DNA from: Pandoraea apista
GTDB lineage: Bacteria > Pseudomonadota > Gammaproteobacteria > Burkholderiales > Burkholderiaceae
Assembly: GCF_001465595.2 (NCBI RefSeq)
Contig: NZ_CP013481.2
Coordinates: forward strand, 2,604,001-2,668,000
DNA length: 64,000 nucleotides
Direction of reading: 5' to 3'
This document shows positions 8,084-20,469 of this stretch, in pieces; position 1 is the first letter of the stretch; each line of letters opens with the position of its first letter. The translations under genes were made by a program, and so were the position numbers. Below the pieces are notes generated by a model, which had not been told where the DNA came from, searched no databases, and saw nothing but the letters and a program-made list of their open reading frames with translations.

Positions 8084-9679
8084 ATGTCCCTGACGTTGCC
8101 CCCCGGCATGCAGTTGCATGTCGATACCGCCGCTATTCGTCCTGAGTATGAAGCGATCCTGACCCCCGAGGCGCTCGCTTTCATCGCTAAACTGCATCGT
8201 GCCTTCGAGCCGCGCCGTCAGGCGCTGCTTGCTGAGCGTGTGGCGCGCGCTGCGCGACTCGACGCCGGCGAAGTGCCGGATTTCCTGCCGGAAACCCAGG
8301 CGATTCGCAACGCCGACTGGCGTATCGCGCCGCTGCCGGCGGCGCTGCAATGCCGCCGCGTGGAGATCACCGGTCCGGTCGAGCGCAAGATGATTATCAA
8401 TGCGCTGAACTCGGGGGCGGACAGCTACATGACCGACTTCGAGGACTCGAACGCACCGAACTGGCACAACCAGTTGCAAGGTCACATCAATGTGCGCGAC
8501 GCCGTGCGCGGCAATATCAGTCTCGAACAGAACGGTAAGCAGTACAAACTGAATGACAAGGTTGCCACGCTGATCGTGCGTCCGCGCGGCTGGCATCTGG
8601 ATGAGAAGCATGTGAGCGTGGACGGCGTGCGCATGTCGGGCAGCCTGTTCGACTTCGGCCTGCACTTCTTCCATAACGCCAAGGCGTCGCTGGAGCGCGG
8701 CTTCGGGCCTTACTACTACCTGCCGAAGCTCGAAAGTCATCTCGAAGCGCGCTTGTGGAACGATGTGTTCGTGCTTGCGCAGAACGAACTGGGCATAGCG
8801 CAGGGCACGATCAAGGCGACGGTACTCGTCGAGACCATTCTGGCTGCGTTTGAAATGGACGAGATCCTGTACGAGTTGCGCGAGCATAGCTCGGGTCTGA
8901 ACGCCGGCCGCTGGGACTACATCTTCTCTTGCATCAAGAAGTTCAAGGTCGATGCCGACTTCTGTCTGGCCGATCGTAGTCGTATCAACATGACGGTTCC
9001 GTTCATGCGTGCGTATGCGCTCTTGCTGCTCAAGACGTGCCATCGCCGCCATGCACCCGCCATTGGCGGCATGAGTGCGCTGATTCCGATCAAGAACGAT
9101 CCGGAAGCGAACGAAAAGGCGATGGCCGGCATTCGTGGCGACAAGGCGCGCGATGCCACCGACGGTTACGACGGCGGTTGGGTGGCGCACCCGGGGCTGG
9201 TGCCGGTGGCCATGGAAGAGTTCGTGAAGGTACTGGGCGATCGTCCCAATCAGATCGACAAGCAACGTGATGACGTGAGCGTCAAGGGGCGCGACTTGCT
9301 GGAGTTCAAGCCGGAAGCGCCGATCACGGAGGCGGGGCTGCGTAACAACATCAATGTCGGCATTCACTATCTGGGCGCCTGGCTCGCGGGCAACGGCTGC
9401 GTGCCGATTCACAACCTGATGGAGGACGCTGCAACGGCCGAGATCTCGCGCTCGCAGGTGTGGCAGTGGATTCGCTCGCCGAAGGGCAAGCTCGAAGACG
9501 GCCGCAAAGTGACTGCCGACCTGGTGCGTGAGCTGATCCCGCAGGAGCTGGCCAACGTCAAGGAACTGGTCGGGCAGGTGGCGCCGACGTACGATCGCGC
9601 TGCCGTCATCTTCGAACAGATGAGCACTAGCGAGGACTTCGTCGACTTCCTCACGTTGCCGCTGTACGAAGAGGTCTGA
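8084..9679 (+). CDS. aceB: Malate synthase A
   Basis: 531 residues, the length of the malate synthase A isoform. It condenses glyoxylate with acetyl-CoA to give malate, the second glyoxylate-shunt enzyme. Family signatures are TDFEDSNAPNWHNQLQGHIN, LIVRPRGWHLDEKHV, YYLPKLESHLEARLWNDVF, IKATVLVETILAAFEMDEIL and GRWDYIFSCIKKF. The C-terminal helical part has NVGIHYLGAWLAGNGCVPI followed by EDAATAEISRSQVWQW. The ribosome site TTGGAG sits nine bases before the ATG. It is transcribed alone, with a strong terminator at 9780. The glyoxylate source is aceA upstream and possibly the haloacid dehalogenase. Confidence 0.97.
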   Translation: MSLTLPPGMQLHVDTAAIRPEYEAILTPEALAFIAKLHRAFEPRRQALLAERVARAARLDAGEVPDFLPETQAIRNADWRIAPLPAALQCRRVEITGPVERKMIINALNSGADSYMTDFEDSNAPNWHNQLQGHINVRDAVRGNISLEQNGKQYKLNDKVATLIVRPRGWHLDEKHVSVDGVRMSGSLFDFGLHFFHNAKASLERGFGPYYYLPKLESHLEARLWNDVFVLAQNELGIAQGTIKATVLVETILAAFEMDEILYELREHSSGLNAGRWDYIFSCIKKFKVDADFCLADRSRINMTVPFMRAYALLLLKTCHRRHAPAIGGMSALIPIKNDPEANEKAMAGIRGDKARDATDGYDGGWVAHPGLVPVAMEEFVKVLGDRPNQIDKQRDDVSVKGRDLLEFKPEAPITEAGLRNNINVGIHYLGAWLAGNGCVPIHNLMEDAATAEISRSQVWQWIRSPKGKLEDGRKVTADLVRELIPQELANVKELVGQVAPTYDRAAVIFEQMSTSEDFVDFLTLPLYEEV

Positions 9680-9779
9680 TGGGGGGGAAAGACTCGCCGT
9701 GAATCGCTGTGAATCACGGTAACGCGCCATAGCGAGCAATGAGGCATTGTGCGGCTCGCAGCGTGGGTCGAGCCGCACG

Positions 9780-9810
9780 AAGGGGACGATGGAAACATCG
9801 TCCCCTTTCC
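9780..9810 (+). terminator. Rho-independent terminator of aceB
   Basis: An 11-bp stem AAGGGGACGAT / ATCGTCCCCTT with loop GGAAAC is followed by TCC TTT. It lies 100 bp after the aceB stop. The tail is T-rich but not a pure run. Confidence 0.75.
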
Positions 9811-9856
9811 TTTGGTGCTGGTGCTTTGTCTTGTTTGGGGCACCGCGCTACACTGA

Positions 9857-11020
<1,164 letters not shown>

Positions 11021-11102
11021 TTGACGTAATGACGCGATGGCGTCGGTGACGGTACCCGGCGTCTGCGCGCCTTGCGATATGGGTATCCGGACGCACAAAA
11101 GA

Positions 11103-11143
11103 GAAAACCCCGGCGCCGACAACGAGTCGACACTGGGGTTTTC
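11103..11143. terminator. Bidirectional terminator between pip and the helicase
   Basis: GAAAACCCC (11103-11111) pairs with GGGGTTTTC (11135-11143), enclosing a second small GTCG-type pairing. The A-tract and T-tract on either side allow termination of both convergent transcripts. Confidence 0.7.
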
Positions 11144-11194
11144 AGTGATTCGGGCAAGACAGGTCAATGACCCATCCCGCCGGTATCAGGCGAT

Positions 11195-13006
<1,812 letters not shown>

Positions 13007-13300
13007 GAATCCTCTTGCGGATTAATAAGGTTATGTCGGGGCGTTGGCGCCAATCGGCAAACCCAATTCGTCGCAAGCAGGAAGCAAATCGCGGATGGGG
13101 CAGAAAGCGGATCGAAATCCGTATCGTAAGCCAAGGGACGGCGGCGGGTCGTTCCATCAGGAACGCCAGTACCGGCAAGAACTACAGCGGCTTATCACAG
13201 GATTGGGGCAAAACGCGGTTTTTCGTCACTTGACGGGGTATTTCATAGGACCCCGCGAAGCGAAGCGCGGATTATACCTGTATTTTTAGAAAAGTGCACG
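13007..13300 (-). promoter_or_regulatory. rhlE promoter and long structured 5' leader
   Basis: On the minus strand a consensus TATAAT lies at 13274-13269, placing the transcript start near 13262 and leaving about 255 nt before the ATG. The first bases of the leader form a CGCG-CTTCGCTT-CGCG hairpin, immediately followed by GGGGT-N9-ACCCC. Long leaders are typical of cold-shock-controlled helicase genes; regulation here is inferred. From 13300 to 13437 I see only the tsaB promoter region. Confidence 0.5.
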
Positions 13301-13425
13301 TTCGGATTTGCACGGAGTCGTGAGCGCCTGCCGGCGGGCAATGTCAGCGCGTCACCCGGTGGTGTGACATCAGTCTCGGCGCGGGTTACCGTCGATCCCA
13401 CTAGGTTGCTCGTCGCGCGCCCGAT

Positions 13426-13431
13426 TACAAT
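13426..13431 (+). promoter_or_regulatory. Putative tsaB -10 element (TACAAT) giving a leaderless start
   Basis: TACAAT ends six bases before the tsaB ATG, which would put transcription start on or beside the A of the start codon. There is no Shine-Dalgarno sequence before the ATG. A matching -35 box is poor (AGGTTG at 13403). Confidence 0.35.
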
Positions 13432-13437
13432 AGCGCC

Positions 13438-14199
13438 ATGTCTTCGATTACGCTTCTTGCCCTCGATACCTCGACCGAGTTCTGTTCGGTCGCCCTGTAT
13501 CGTCATGATCCCGCCAGTGGGGCGCCGGCCCTCGTGTTCGAGCGCCATCTCGATACCGGCCCTGTTTCCAGCACCCATATTCTTCCGGCCGCGCGCGACG
13601 TGCTGCGCGAGGCCGGTGTGGCGCTCGCCGAATGCGACGCGATCGCGTTTGGCGCGGGGCCCGGCTCGTTTACCGGGCTGCGCACCGCATGTGGCGTGGC
13701 CCAGGGGCTGGCCTTCGGGGCCCAATTGCCCGTGGTGCCGGTGGGTACGTTGCTGGCCTGTGCCGAAGCGGCGCGCGCGCTGCGCGTCGATACGCAACGG
13801 GTACTTGTCGCGCTCGATGCGCGCATGAACGAGGCTTACTGGGCCGATTACGCCTGGGACGCCGCAGCGGGCGAATGGCGAGAAGTGCAACCACCGTCCC
13901 TCAACGCCGCGGAACAGGTGCAGGTCCCCGACGCCGCGTTTGTTGTCGCCGGCAATGCCGTACTCGCGTTTGGCGACCGGTTGCAGGGCACCGCGCAGGC
14001 GCAGGCCGTGCTGGCCGATGCCATGCCGCGTGCCCGTTACGTTGCCGCACTGGCGGCCCGCGCGTTCGCCCGGGGCGAGGCGATTCCTGCCGATCAGGCC
14101 ATGCCGGTCTACATCCGCAACAAGGTAGCGCAGACGACCGCCGAGCGCGAGGCCATCAAACAGGCCGCTGTGCAGCCTGGCGGCAAGGAGGCGCCCTGA
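13438..14199 (+). CDS. tsaB: tRNA threonylcarbamoyladenosine biosynthesis protein TsaB
   Basis: 253 residues. The N-terminal ASKHA-fold signature LLALDTSTEFCSVAL and the GPGSFTGLRTACGVAQGLA segment are diagnostic of TsaB (YeaZ). It is the non-catalytic partner that dimerises with TsaD in the TsaD-TsaB-TsaE complex making t6A37 in ANN-decoding tRNAs; it lacks the metal-binding histidines of TsaD. It overlaps rimI by one base (TGATG), so the two are translationally coupled. A possible -10 box lies immediately before the start codon. Confidence 0.95.
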   Translation: MSSITLLALDTSTEFCSVALYRHDPASGAPALVFERHLDTGPVSSTHILPAARDVLREAGVALAECDAIAFGAGPGSFTGLRTACGVAQGLAFGAQLPVVPVGTLLACAEAARALRVDTQRVLVALDARMNEAYWADYAWDAAAGEWREVQPPSLNAAEQVQVPDAAFVVAGNAVLAFGDRLQGTAQAQAVLADAMPRARYVAALAARAFARGEAIPADQAMPVYIRNKVAQTTAEREAIKQAAVQPGGKEAP

Positions 14200-14678
14200 T
14201 GCGTCAGACCGGGCCGAACCATTTTTCGCCGATGACGCTGGCCGACCTTGATGAGGTCGTTGCCGTTGAGGTGCGCGCGTACCCATTTCCGTGGACGCGA
14301 CAGAATTTCGCCGATTCGCTGGACGCCGGCCATCACGGTGTCTGCCTGCGTGCGGTCGATGGCTCGTTACTGGGCTATTTCCTGTTGATGCCGGTTGTCG
14401 ACGAAGCCCATCTGCTCAACGTGTGCGTGGTACCGGAAATGCAGGGCAACGGCCTCGGTGTGCAGCTGCTCGACGAAGTGGTGCGCGTGTCGCGCGCGCA
14501 GGGCATGGGCGGCGTGTTGCTGGAAGTGCGTCCGTCGAATATGCGGGCGCTGCGCATTTACGAGCGTTTCGGTTTCGAGCAGATCGGCCGGCGCAAGGGA
14601 TATTATCCGGCGAGCGGGCGTCGTGAAGACGCCATTGTGATGCGCCTGTCGTGGGAGACTGATCGTGCCGTGGCCTAA
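14199..14678 (+). CDS. rimI: Ribosomal protein S18-alanine N-acetyltransferase (GNAT)
   Basis: 159 residues comprising one GNAT domain. It opens SPMTLADLDEVVAVEVRAYPFPWT, has the acetyl-CoA pyrophosphate loop PEMQGNGLGVQLL (Q/RxxGxG/A form) and the C-terminal LEVRPSNMRALRIYERFGF-type motif found in RimI, ending near RKGYYP. Known function is acetylation of the N-terminal alanine of ribosomal protein S18. The tsaB-rimI adjacency is widespread and supports the assignment. The start overlaps the tsaB stop, and its own end overlaps the udg start by 14 bp. Confidence 0.93.
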   Translation: MRQTGPNHFSPMTLADLDEVVAVEVRAYPFPWTRQNFADSLDAGHHGVCLRAVDGSLLGYFLLMPVVDEAHLLNVCVVPEMQGNGLGVQLLDEVVRVSRAQGMGGVLLEVRPSNMRALRIYERFGFEQIGRRKGYYPASGRREDAIVMRLSWETDRAVA

Positions 14679-15726
14679 AGCAATACTGGAAGAGTTCGGG
14701 CTGTGGCCGGTGTGGATGTCGCACGATGCCGTGGCCAGGGCGACAGCGGTGAGCGCCGAGGAGGCGGGGGTGGCAACGCTCGCCGAGCCGGGGGGCGTGC
14801 ACGCCGCCTTTCCGGCCGACGATTTGCCGCCGTGGGACGTCACACCGTCCGCCGCGGCGGTCGAGCGTCCTGCCGCACGCGTTGCGGCTGTGAACGACGC
14901 GTCTGTCCCCCCTGGCATGCCCAGCGCCCCTGTGGCGCCGGCTCGTCGTGAAGCCGCGCCGGACGGTGGCGGCAATCGTCGCATGGCGGATCTGCCGCCC
15001 GACGACATCCCGATGTGGCTCGACAGCGATGGCAATGGCGATGGCGACGCCGCAGCCGACGCCGCATTGTGGTCGATCGTGCGAGACGCAGGCGAGGCGG
15101 ATGCACCGGCACGCCCGGCATTGCCGGGCGTCGAAACGCTGGACTGGGAGGCGCTGGCCGAGCGCGTTGCCGATTGCCGGTTGTGCGGCCTGTGCGAGAA
15201 ACGCACGCAGACGGTTTTCGGGGTGGGCGATCGCGAGGCTGACTGGCTGCTCGTAGGTGAAGCGCCGGGCCAGCAGGAGGACTTGCAGGGAGAACCGTTC
15301 GTCGGTCAGGCCGGCAAATTACTCGACAATATGCTGCGTGCTTCGGCGCTAAAGCGCGGCGAGAATGTCTATATCGCGAACGTGCTGAAGTGTCGCCCGC
15401 CGAATAACCGCGATCCCGAGCCGGAGGAAGTCGCGAGTTGCGAGCCGTATCTGAAGCGTCAGGTTGCGCTGCTTAAGCCGCGGGTGATCGTGGTGATGGG
15501 GCGCTTCGCGGCGCAGAGTATCCTGCGCACGCAGGCGAGCATTGCCAGCCTGCGCGGGCGTGTGCATGAGTATGAAGGGGTGCCGGTGATCGTGACGTAC
15601 CATCCGGCCTATCTCTTACGCAGTCTGCCCGACAAGGCCAAAGCCTGGACGGATTGGTGCCTGGCGCGGGCTACCTACGAGGCAGTGTGCGAATCGACTC
15701 CGGCCAACAAGCCTACGGCGAACTGA
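14665..15726 (+). CDS. udg: Uracil-DNA glycosylase, family 4 (Fe-S type)
   Basis: 353 residues with a GTG start overlapping rimI. The C-terminal ~200 residues are a family 4 UDG: CRLCGLCEKRTQTVFGVG with two cluster cysteines, GEAPGQQEDLQGEPFVGQAG (catalytic loop), a third and fourth cysteine in VLKCRPPNNRDP and ASCEPYLKRQ, and the HPAYLLR motif. It excises uracil from DNA in base-excision repair and should hold a 4Fe-4S cluster. The first ~160 residues are Ala/Pro/Asp-rich and look disordered, with a short conserved start (PWPKAILEEFGLWPVW). Similar N-terminal extensions occur in other Burkholderiaceae, where the role is unknown. Confidence 0.92.
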   Translation: MPWPKAILEEFGLWPVWMSHDAVARATAVSAEEAGVATLAEPGGVHAAFPADDLPPWDVTPSAAAVERPAARVAAVNDASVPPGMPSAPVAPARREAAPDGGGNRRMADLPPDDIPMWLDSDGNGDGDAAADAALWSIVRDAGEADAPARPALPGVETLDWEALAERVADCRLCGLCEKRTQTVFGVGDREADWLLVGEAPGQQEDLQGEPFVGQAGKLLDNMLRASALKRGENVYIANVLKCRPPNNRDPEPEEVASCEPYLKRQVALLKPRVIVVMGRFAAQSILRTQASIASLRGRVHEYEGVPVIVTYHPAYLLRSLPDKAKAWTDWCLARATYEAVCESTPANKPTAN

Positions 15727-16880
15727 TCGAAACGCTACGCGAGGCGCCGGTGCGCGACCTCGCGTGGCTATTGCTGTCCGCCGATCTCCTCAGTGCTGCC
15801 CGCTTTCCGGCGGCACTTGCCCATTTCGATAGCGTGCAGGCGGCGGCCGATGCGGCCCCCGACCGTGCCACTCCGATGCCCGGGGTCTTGCCCCAGGCGC
15901 TTTCCAGCGCCTCAGGCATCTCGGAACCGGTCTTCCATTCCCGGCTGCTACACGATTGGTTGCTCGCTTGCGATGCCGATCCCGAGCCATTGCGCGAATT
16001 CCTCGCGCGTGGCGAAACCAATCGTCTGGGCCGTTACGCGGAGCAGTTGCTGCATTTCGCGTTGCTGCACAGTCCTCGGTTCGATCTGCTCGCGGCGGGT
16101 CTGCAAGTGCGCGATCCGCGCCGGGGCAACATGACGCTCGGCGAGTGCGACTTTCTGCTCAAGCGTCGTGCCGATCAGCAGTGGTTGCATTGGGAACTGG
16201 CGGTGAAGCTGTACCTGTTCGTGCCGCCGGCAATGTCGGCGCCGGCACTGGACGAACGTGCTGTCCAGTTCCATTGGCTTGGGCCGAATCTGGCGGATAG
16301 TCTGGCCGACAAAGTGGCGCGGCTGCTTGGACACCAACTGCGTCTGACGACACTCGACGCGGCGAGAAGTGCGTTGCCCGCCGCCGGGCCATGGTTGCCG
16401 CAGGTGTATCTCAAGGGCTGGTTGTTCCATCCGCTGACGCAGCGCGGGCAATTGCCGCAGGTGGCGTCTGAATCGCATGGCCGGGGCTGGTGGGCGACGC
16501 TCGACGAGTGGTGGGCGCATGCGCAACCGACATCCCGCGAATCTGCGACATCGGGCGAACGGCGCTGGGCCATGTTGCCGAGGGCACGCTGGCTCGCACC
16601 TGCCCGCGTGGACGATGCGCTAGCGCTACCGCTTGCAGCGATGCATGTGCACATCGAGACCCACTGGCGCGAGCGTGGTATCGCCGAGCCTTTGCTGGTC
16701 GTCTCGGTGACGCGCCGTGCCGGCAAGGAGGATTGGTTCGAGTGCGAGCGCGGATTTATCGTGCCGGACTTCTGGGCACCGCGTGCTCGTCATCGTATCG
16801 AGGAGTTGAGTGAGCGGGCGGATGCAGCGGCGCGCCGTGCACTCGCGCGCAGTGCCGACGACGGCGCGCCGTCGATCTGA
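15687..16880 (+). CDS. DUF1853 family protein
   Basis: About 397 residues if the GTG at 15687 is the start; GAGG just upstream favours it, and TTG 15654 and GTG 15657 are alternatives. It overlaps the end of udg by 40 bp. Recognisable DUF1853 segments are VRDLAWLLLSADLL near the N-terminus, LGECDFLLKRRADQQWLHWE, ELAVKLYLFVPP and LGPNLADSLADKVARLLGHQL. The LGECDFLL and HWELAVKLYL segments recall the core of PD-(D/E)xK nuclease folds (an E/D on one strand and E-x-K on the next), so a nucleic-acid role is possible, fitting its place after a DNA glycosylase. That is inference; no function is established. Confidence 0.8.
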   Translation: MRIDSGQQAYGELIETLREAPVRDLAWLLLSADLLSAARFPAALAHFDSVQAAADAAPDRATPMPGVLPQALSSASGISEPVFHSRLLHDWLLACDADPEPLREFLARGETNRLGRYAEQLLHFALLHSPRFDLLAAGLQVRDPRRGNMTLGECDFLLKRRADQQWLHWELAVKLYLFVPPAMSAPALDERAVQFHWLGPNLADSLADKVARLLGHQLRLTTLDAARSALPAAGPWLPQVYLKGWLFHPLTQRGQLPQVASESHGRGWWATLDEWWAHAQPTSRESATSGERRWAMLPRARWLAPARVDDALALPLAAMHVHIETHWRERGIAEPLLVVSVTRRAGKEDWFECERGFIVPDFWAPRARHRIEELSERADAAARRALARSADDGAPSI

Positions 16881-16918
16881 TGCTTCGATTCGGCGCCGTC
16901 AGTGCGTCATCCGGCCGC

Positions 16919-17743
16919 TCAGTCCTTGGGCCAGACCGCGTGGAAGTGGTGCACCGGCCCGATGCCGTGACCGATGTGGAGTTCGTCGCTGGCGGCGAGT
17001 GCGCCGTTGAGGTAGGCCTTGGCATCGCGCACGGTGTCCGACCAGTTGTCGCGACGGGGACGCAGTGCGGCCAGTGCGGCCGATAGCGTGCATCCCGTAC
17101 CGTGCGTGTTATGGGCGGCAATGCGCGGTGCGTTGAAGCGCTCGACACCGGCGTCGCTCACAAGCCAGTCCGGACTCAGATCCCCGGCGAGGTGACCTCC
17201 CTTGACCAGCACATTGCGAGCACCCAGCGCGCGCAGCGCTTGGGCTTGCCGTTCCATCTCGCCTTCGTTGGCGGCGGGCGCCATGCCGAGCAGTGCGGCG
17301 GCTTCCGGCAGGTTCGGGGTAATCAGATCCGCCAGCGGCAGCAGTTCGTCACGCAGAGCGGCAACGGCGTCCGGCTGCAACAACGCGTGGCCGCTCTTCG
17401 AGATCATCACGGTATCGAGTACGACGAAGCGCGGCTTGTATCGCCGCAACCCGGCGGCCACGGCATGTACGACTTCGGCGTTGGCCAGCATGCCGAGCTT
17501 GACGGCGTCGACTTCCAGATCCTGGAACACGGCGTCCATTTGCGCGGTGACGAAGCTCGCGGGCGGTGTGTGAATGCCGGTCACGCCCTGCGTATTCTGG
17601 GCAGTGAGCGCGGTAATCACGCTGGCGCCATAGGCGCCGAGCGCGGAAAACGCTTTGAGGTCGGCCTGGATACCCGCGCCGCCGCTGGAATCGGAGCCGG
17701 CGATAGTGAGTGCGATGGGGACAGACGTCTGACGCAAATTCAT
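16919..17743 (-). CDS. thiD: Hydroxymethylpyrimidine/phosphomethylpyrimidine kinase
   Basis: 274 residues of the ribokinase-like fold. It phosphorylates HMP and HMP-P in thiamine biosynthesis. Signatures: [20 protein letters not shown] at the N-terminus (substrate site), [22 protein letters not shown], and the anion-hole motif [16 protein letters not shown] near the C-terminus with the catalytic Cys/Thr region. The start at 17743 lies one base past the lplT stop, so the two genes are read together on the minus strand. No other thiamine genes are in the window. Confidence 0.94.
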   Translation of the reverse strand: MNLRQTSVPIALTIAGSDSSGGAGIQADLKAFSALGAYGASVITALTAQNTQGVTGIHTPPASFVTAQMDAVFQDLEVDAVKLGMLANAEVVHAVAAGLRRYKPRFVVLDTVMISKSGHALLQPDAVAALRDELLPLADLITPNLPEAAALLGMAPAANEGEMERQAQALRALGARNVLVKGGHLAGDLSPDWLVSDAGVERFNAPRIAAHNTHGTGCTLSAALAALRPRRDNWSDTVRDAKAYLNGALAASDELHIGHGIGPVHHFHAVWPKD

Positions 17744-17744
17744 A

Positions 17745-19037
17745 TCAATGCTTGACTTCGCCGATGAGCGCGACCGAATCGAATTCGCGCTGATTGGCCT
17801 GGTGACGCTTCATGACGAGCCACATCGTGCCCGAAACGAACACACCGAACAGAATAATAACGAACCCGACCGGCACATTGAACCAGATCAGCAGTGCATA
17901 GAGGCACAGCATGATGAGCACGGACAGGTTTTCGTTGAAGTTCTGCACGGCGATGGAGTGGCCGGCAGAGAGCAGGACATGGCCGCGATGCTGAAGCAGG
18001 GCGTTCATCGGCACCACGAAGAAGCCTGCGAGTGCGCCGACGATGATAAGGAAAATGTACGCGATGATCAGATACAGCGGCACTTTCCATTGCGTTCCGT
18101 ACGGCAGCAGATCCTTCGAGAAGAACGCCATCGCCATCACGGCGATGCCCATGGCGATGCCGACCGGCAGCACTGACAGCGAGCGCTTGAGCGGAATGCG
18201 CGAGGCCGCCACGATGGCGCCGATTGCGACACCCACGGCGGAGACGGCTTGCAGAATGGCGCCTTCGGACAGCGTCATGCCGAGCGCTTTTTCTGCCCAG
18301 CGCAGCACGATGAACTGCAAGGTTGCGCCTGCCCCCCAAAACAGTGTGGTGACGGCCAGCGAGATCTGGCCCAGCTTGTCGCGCCACAGCGTGACAAAGC
18401 AGTCGGCGAAATCGGAAACGAGTTTGATGGGGTTGCGTTCCTGACGGGCATAGCGTGCGCCGGTATCGGGAATGCGCAGATTGAACAGCGCGGCAATCAC
18501 ATAAATGCCCATGATGACGACCATCGCGGCCATCGCCGGCGAACTGATCACCTCGGGGGTGCGTTGCAGTACCCATTCCGATATATGCGGACTGATGAGC
18601 GCGCCGCCCAACACTGTCCCGAGAATGATCGAACTGACCGTCAGGCCTTCGATCCAGCCATTGGCCGCAACCAATTTCTCGGCGGGGAGCAATTCCGTGA
18701 GAATGCCGTACTTCGCGGGCGAGTAGGCCGCCGCGCCGAAGCCCACTACGCCATACGCTATCAGAGGGTGCGAGCCGAACAACATCATCAGGCAGCCTGC
18801 GACCTTGATCGAGTTGCTGATGAACATGACCTTGCCCTTGGGCATGGAGTCGGCGAAAGCGCCCACGTAAGCGGCAAGAATGACGTAGGAGAGGACGAAG
18901 AAAAGCTTGAGCAGCGGCGTCATCCACTGCGGGGAATGCAAATCTTTGAGAAGGGCGATTGCGGCGATGAGCAATGCGTTGTCGGCCAGCGACGAAAAAA
19001 ACTGCGCGGCCATGATGGTATAAAAGCCTTTCTTCAT
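17745..19037 (-). CDS. lplT: Lysophospholipid transporter LplT (MFS)
   Basis: 430 residues with twelve predicted hydrophobic segments. The N-terminus MKKGFYTIMAAQFFSSLADNALLI and the FADSMPKGKVMFISNSIK loop between helices 2 and 3 are characteristic of LplT. LplT flips lysophospholipids across the inner membrane for reacylation. In many proteobacteria the reacylase aas is adjacent or fused; here it is not, and the neighbour is thiD. It is divergent from alr. Confidence 0.92.
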   Translation of the reverse strand: MKKGFYTIMAAQFFSSLADNALLIAAIALLKDLHSPQWMTPLLKLFFVLSYVILAAYVGAFADSMPKGKVMFISNSIKVAGCLMMLFGSHPLIAYGVVGFGAAAYSPAKYGILTELLPAEKLVAANGWIEGLTVSSIILGTVLGGALISPHISEWVLQRTPEVISSPAMAAMVVIMGIYVIAALFNLRIPDTGARYARQERNPIKLVSDFADCFVTLWRDKLGQISLAVTTLFWGAGATLQFIVLRWAEKALGMTLSEGAILQAVSAVGVAIGAIVAASRIPLKRSLSVLPVGIAMGIAVMAMAFFSKDLLPYGTQWKVPLYLIIAYIFLIIVGALAGFFVVPMNALLQHRGHVLLSAGHSIAVQNFNENLSVLIMLCLYALLIWFNVPVGFVIILFGVFVSGTMWLVMKRHQANQREFDSVALIGEVKH

Positions 19038-19375
19038 CGGTACTTGAGTCGATCCCGTGCGGCGTAAAACTTGCGTGTCTCGGTTGTCGGAATCCGCGGT
19101 GCCCGAAGTGGGCTCCCATACGGGAAGAAACCGTGCTTAAACACAGGGGTATCTGCGCGCATCAATCACTCAAATGTCGCTAATCGACCGTATACTCGGT
19201 TTTGATGCCCCCGTGTCGGGCGCCCGTTCGCCCTCGGTCTGAGACCGATTTTGTTATCGGGAAAAAGATTTCGGCAAAACAAGTTGTGCGCACGGCTTTA
19301 TAACACGAAAATATGCCGATGCGTTATGCCGCCAGCCTGTCCCGGCGAGCTTCTCCTCCGATTCTGTATCTGCCC
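19038..19375. promoter_or_regulatory. lplT-alr divergent intergenic region
   Basis: 338 bp without a gene. TATACT at 19191-19196 is the best -10 for alr and predicts a leader of about 170 nt. Inside that leader TCGGTC-TGA-GACCGA (19234-19248) forms a small hairpin followed by ATTTTG, which could be a weak terminator or operator. No convincing -35 box was found. Confidence 0.4.
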
Positions 19376-20446
19376 ATGCCTCGTCCAATCAAAGTCTCGA
19401 TTCATACCGCAGCCCTTGCCCACAATCTCGATGTCGCTCGCCGCCACGCGCCTAATGCCAAGGTGTGGGCGGTGGTCAAGGCCAATGCCTACGGGCATGG
19501 CATCGATAACGCGTTTCCCGGCCTTCGCGACACCGACGGCTTCGGCCTGCTCGATCTCGACGAAGCCGTGCGTCTGCGCGAACTCGGCTGGGCCGGCCCG
19601 ATTCTGCTGCTCGAAGGATTCTTCAAGCCCGAAGATCTGGCGATCGTCGATGAGTACGGCTTGACGACCACGGTGCACAGCGACGAACAGTTGCGCATGC
19701 TGGAAACGACGCGTCTGAAAAAGCCGCTCAACATCCAGCTCAAGATGAACTCCGGCATGAACCGCCTTGGCTTCTCCCCCGAGCGTTACCGCGCTGCGTG
19801 GGAGCGTGCCCGTGCGATTCCCGGGGTGAGCCAGATCGTGTTGATGACCCACTTCTCCGATGCCGACGGCCCGCGCGGGATTCAGCATCAGATGGAAGCG
19901 TTCGAGCGCGGCGCCTGCGATGTGCCGGGTGAGCGCAGTCTTGCGAACTCCGCAGCCACGCTGTGCTTTCCGGAGACGCATGGCGCGTGGGTGCGTCCGG
20001 GCATCATGCTCTACGGCTCGTCGCCGAAGGGGCTCGATGTCCCGGCGTCGAAATTCGATCTGCAACCGACGATGACGCTTGAATCCGAATTGATCGGTAT
20101 TCAGGACGTGCCGGCCGGTGGCACGGTCGGCTATGGCAGTCTCTTTACCGCTGAGACGGCGATGCGTGTGGGCACGGTCGCGTGCGGCTATGCCGACGGC
20201 TATCCGCGCGTTGCGCCCACCGGCACCCCTGTGCTTGTCGACGGCATGCGCACCCGCACAATCGGCCGAGTGTCGATGGACATGCTGGCGGTCGATCTCA
20301 CGCCGGTGCCGCAGGCGCGCGTGGGCTCGTCCGTCACCCTGTGGGGCCGGGGCCTGAGCATCGACGAGGTGGCCGCCTCGGCGGGCACGCTCGGTTACGA
20401 GTTGATGTGCGCCGTGGCGCGCCGTGTGCCTGTGCACGCGAACTAA
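19376..20446 (+). CDS. alr: Alanine racemase
   Basis: 356 residues, the standard length, from the ATG at 19376; an in-frame ATG 21 codons upstream would add a non-conserved leader. PLP-bound Lys35 lies in [11 protein letters not shown] and the second catalytic base Tyr253 in GTVGYGSLF, followed by [11 protein letters not shown]. The enzyme interconverts L- and D-alanine for peptidoglycan and for alanine catabolism. radA follows 23 bp downstream on the same strand and is probably cotranscribed. Confidence 0.95.
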   Translation: MPRPIKVSIHTAALAHNLDVARRHAPNAKVWAVVKANAYGHGIDNAFPGLRDTDGFGLLDLDEAVRLRELGWAGPILLLEGFFKPEDLAIVDEYGLTTTVHSDEQLRMLETTRLKKPLNIQLKMNSGMNRLGFSPERYRAAWERARAIPGVSQIVLMTHFSDADGPRGIQHQMEAFERGACDVPGERSLANSAATLCFPETHGAWVRPGIMLYGSSPKGLDVPASKFDLQPTMTLESELIGIQDVPAGGTVGYGSLFTAETAMRVGTVACGYADGYPRVAPTGTPVLVDGMRTRTIGRVSMDMLAVDLTPVPQARVGSSVTLWGRGLSIDEVAASAGTLGYELMCAVARRVPVHAN

Positions 20447-20469
20447 GCGCCACCACAGGATCTCCACGC

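Noticed and set aside
7172..9778. 868-codon open frame antisense to the dehalogenase gene and aceB
   Set aside because: High-GC codon bias at third positions keeps the antisense frame open. The protein is low in hydrophobic-core pattern, and the sense strand encodes clear enzymes with full motifs.
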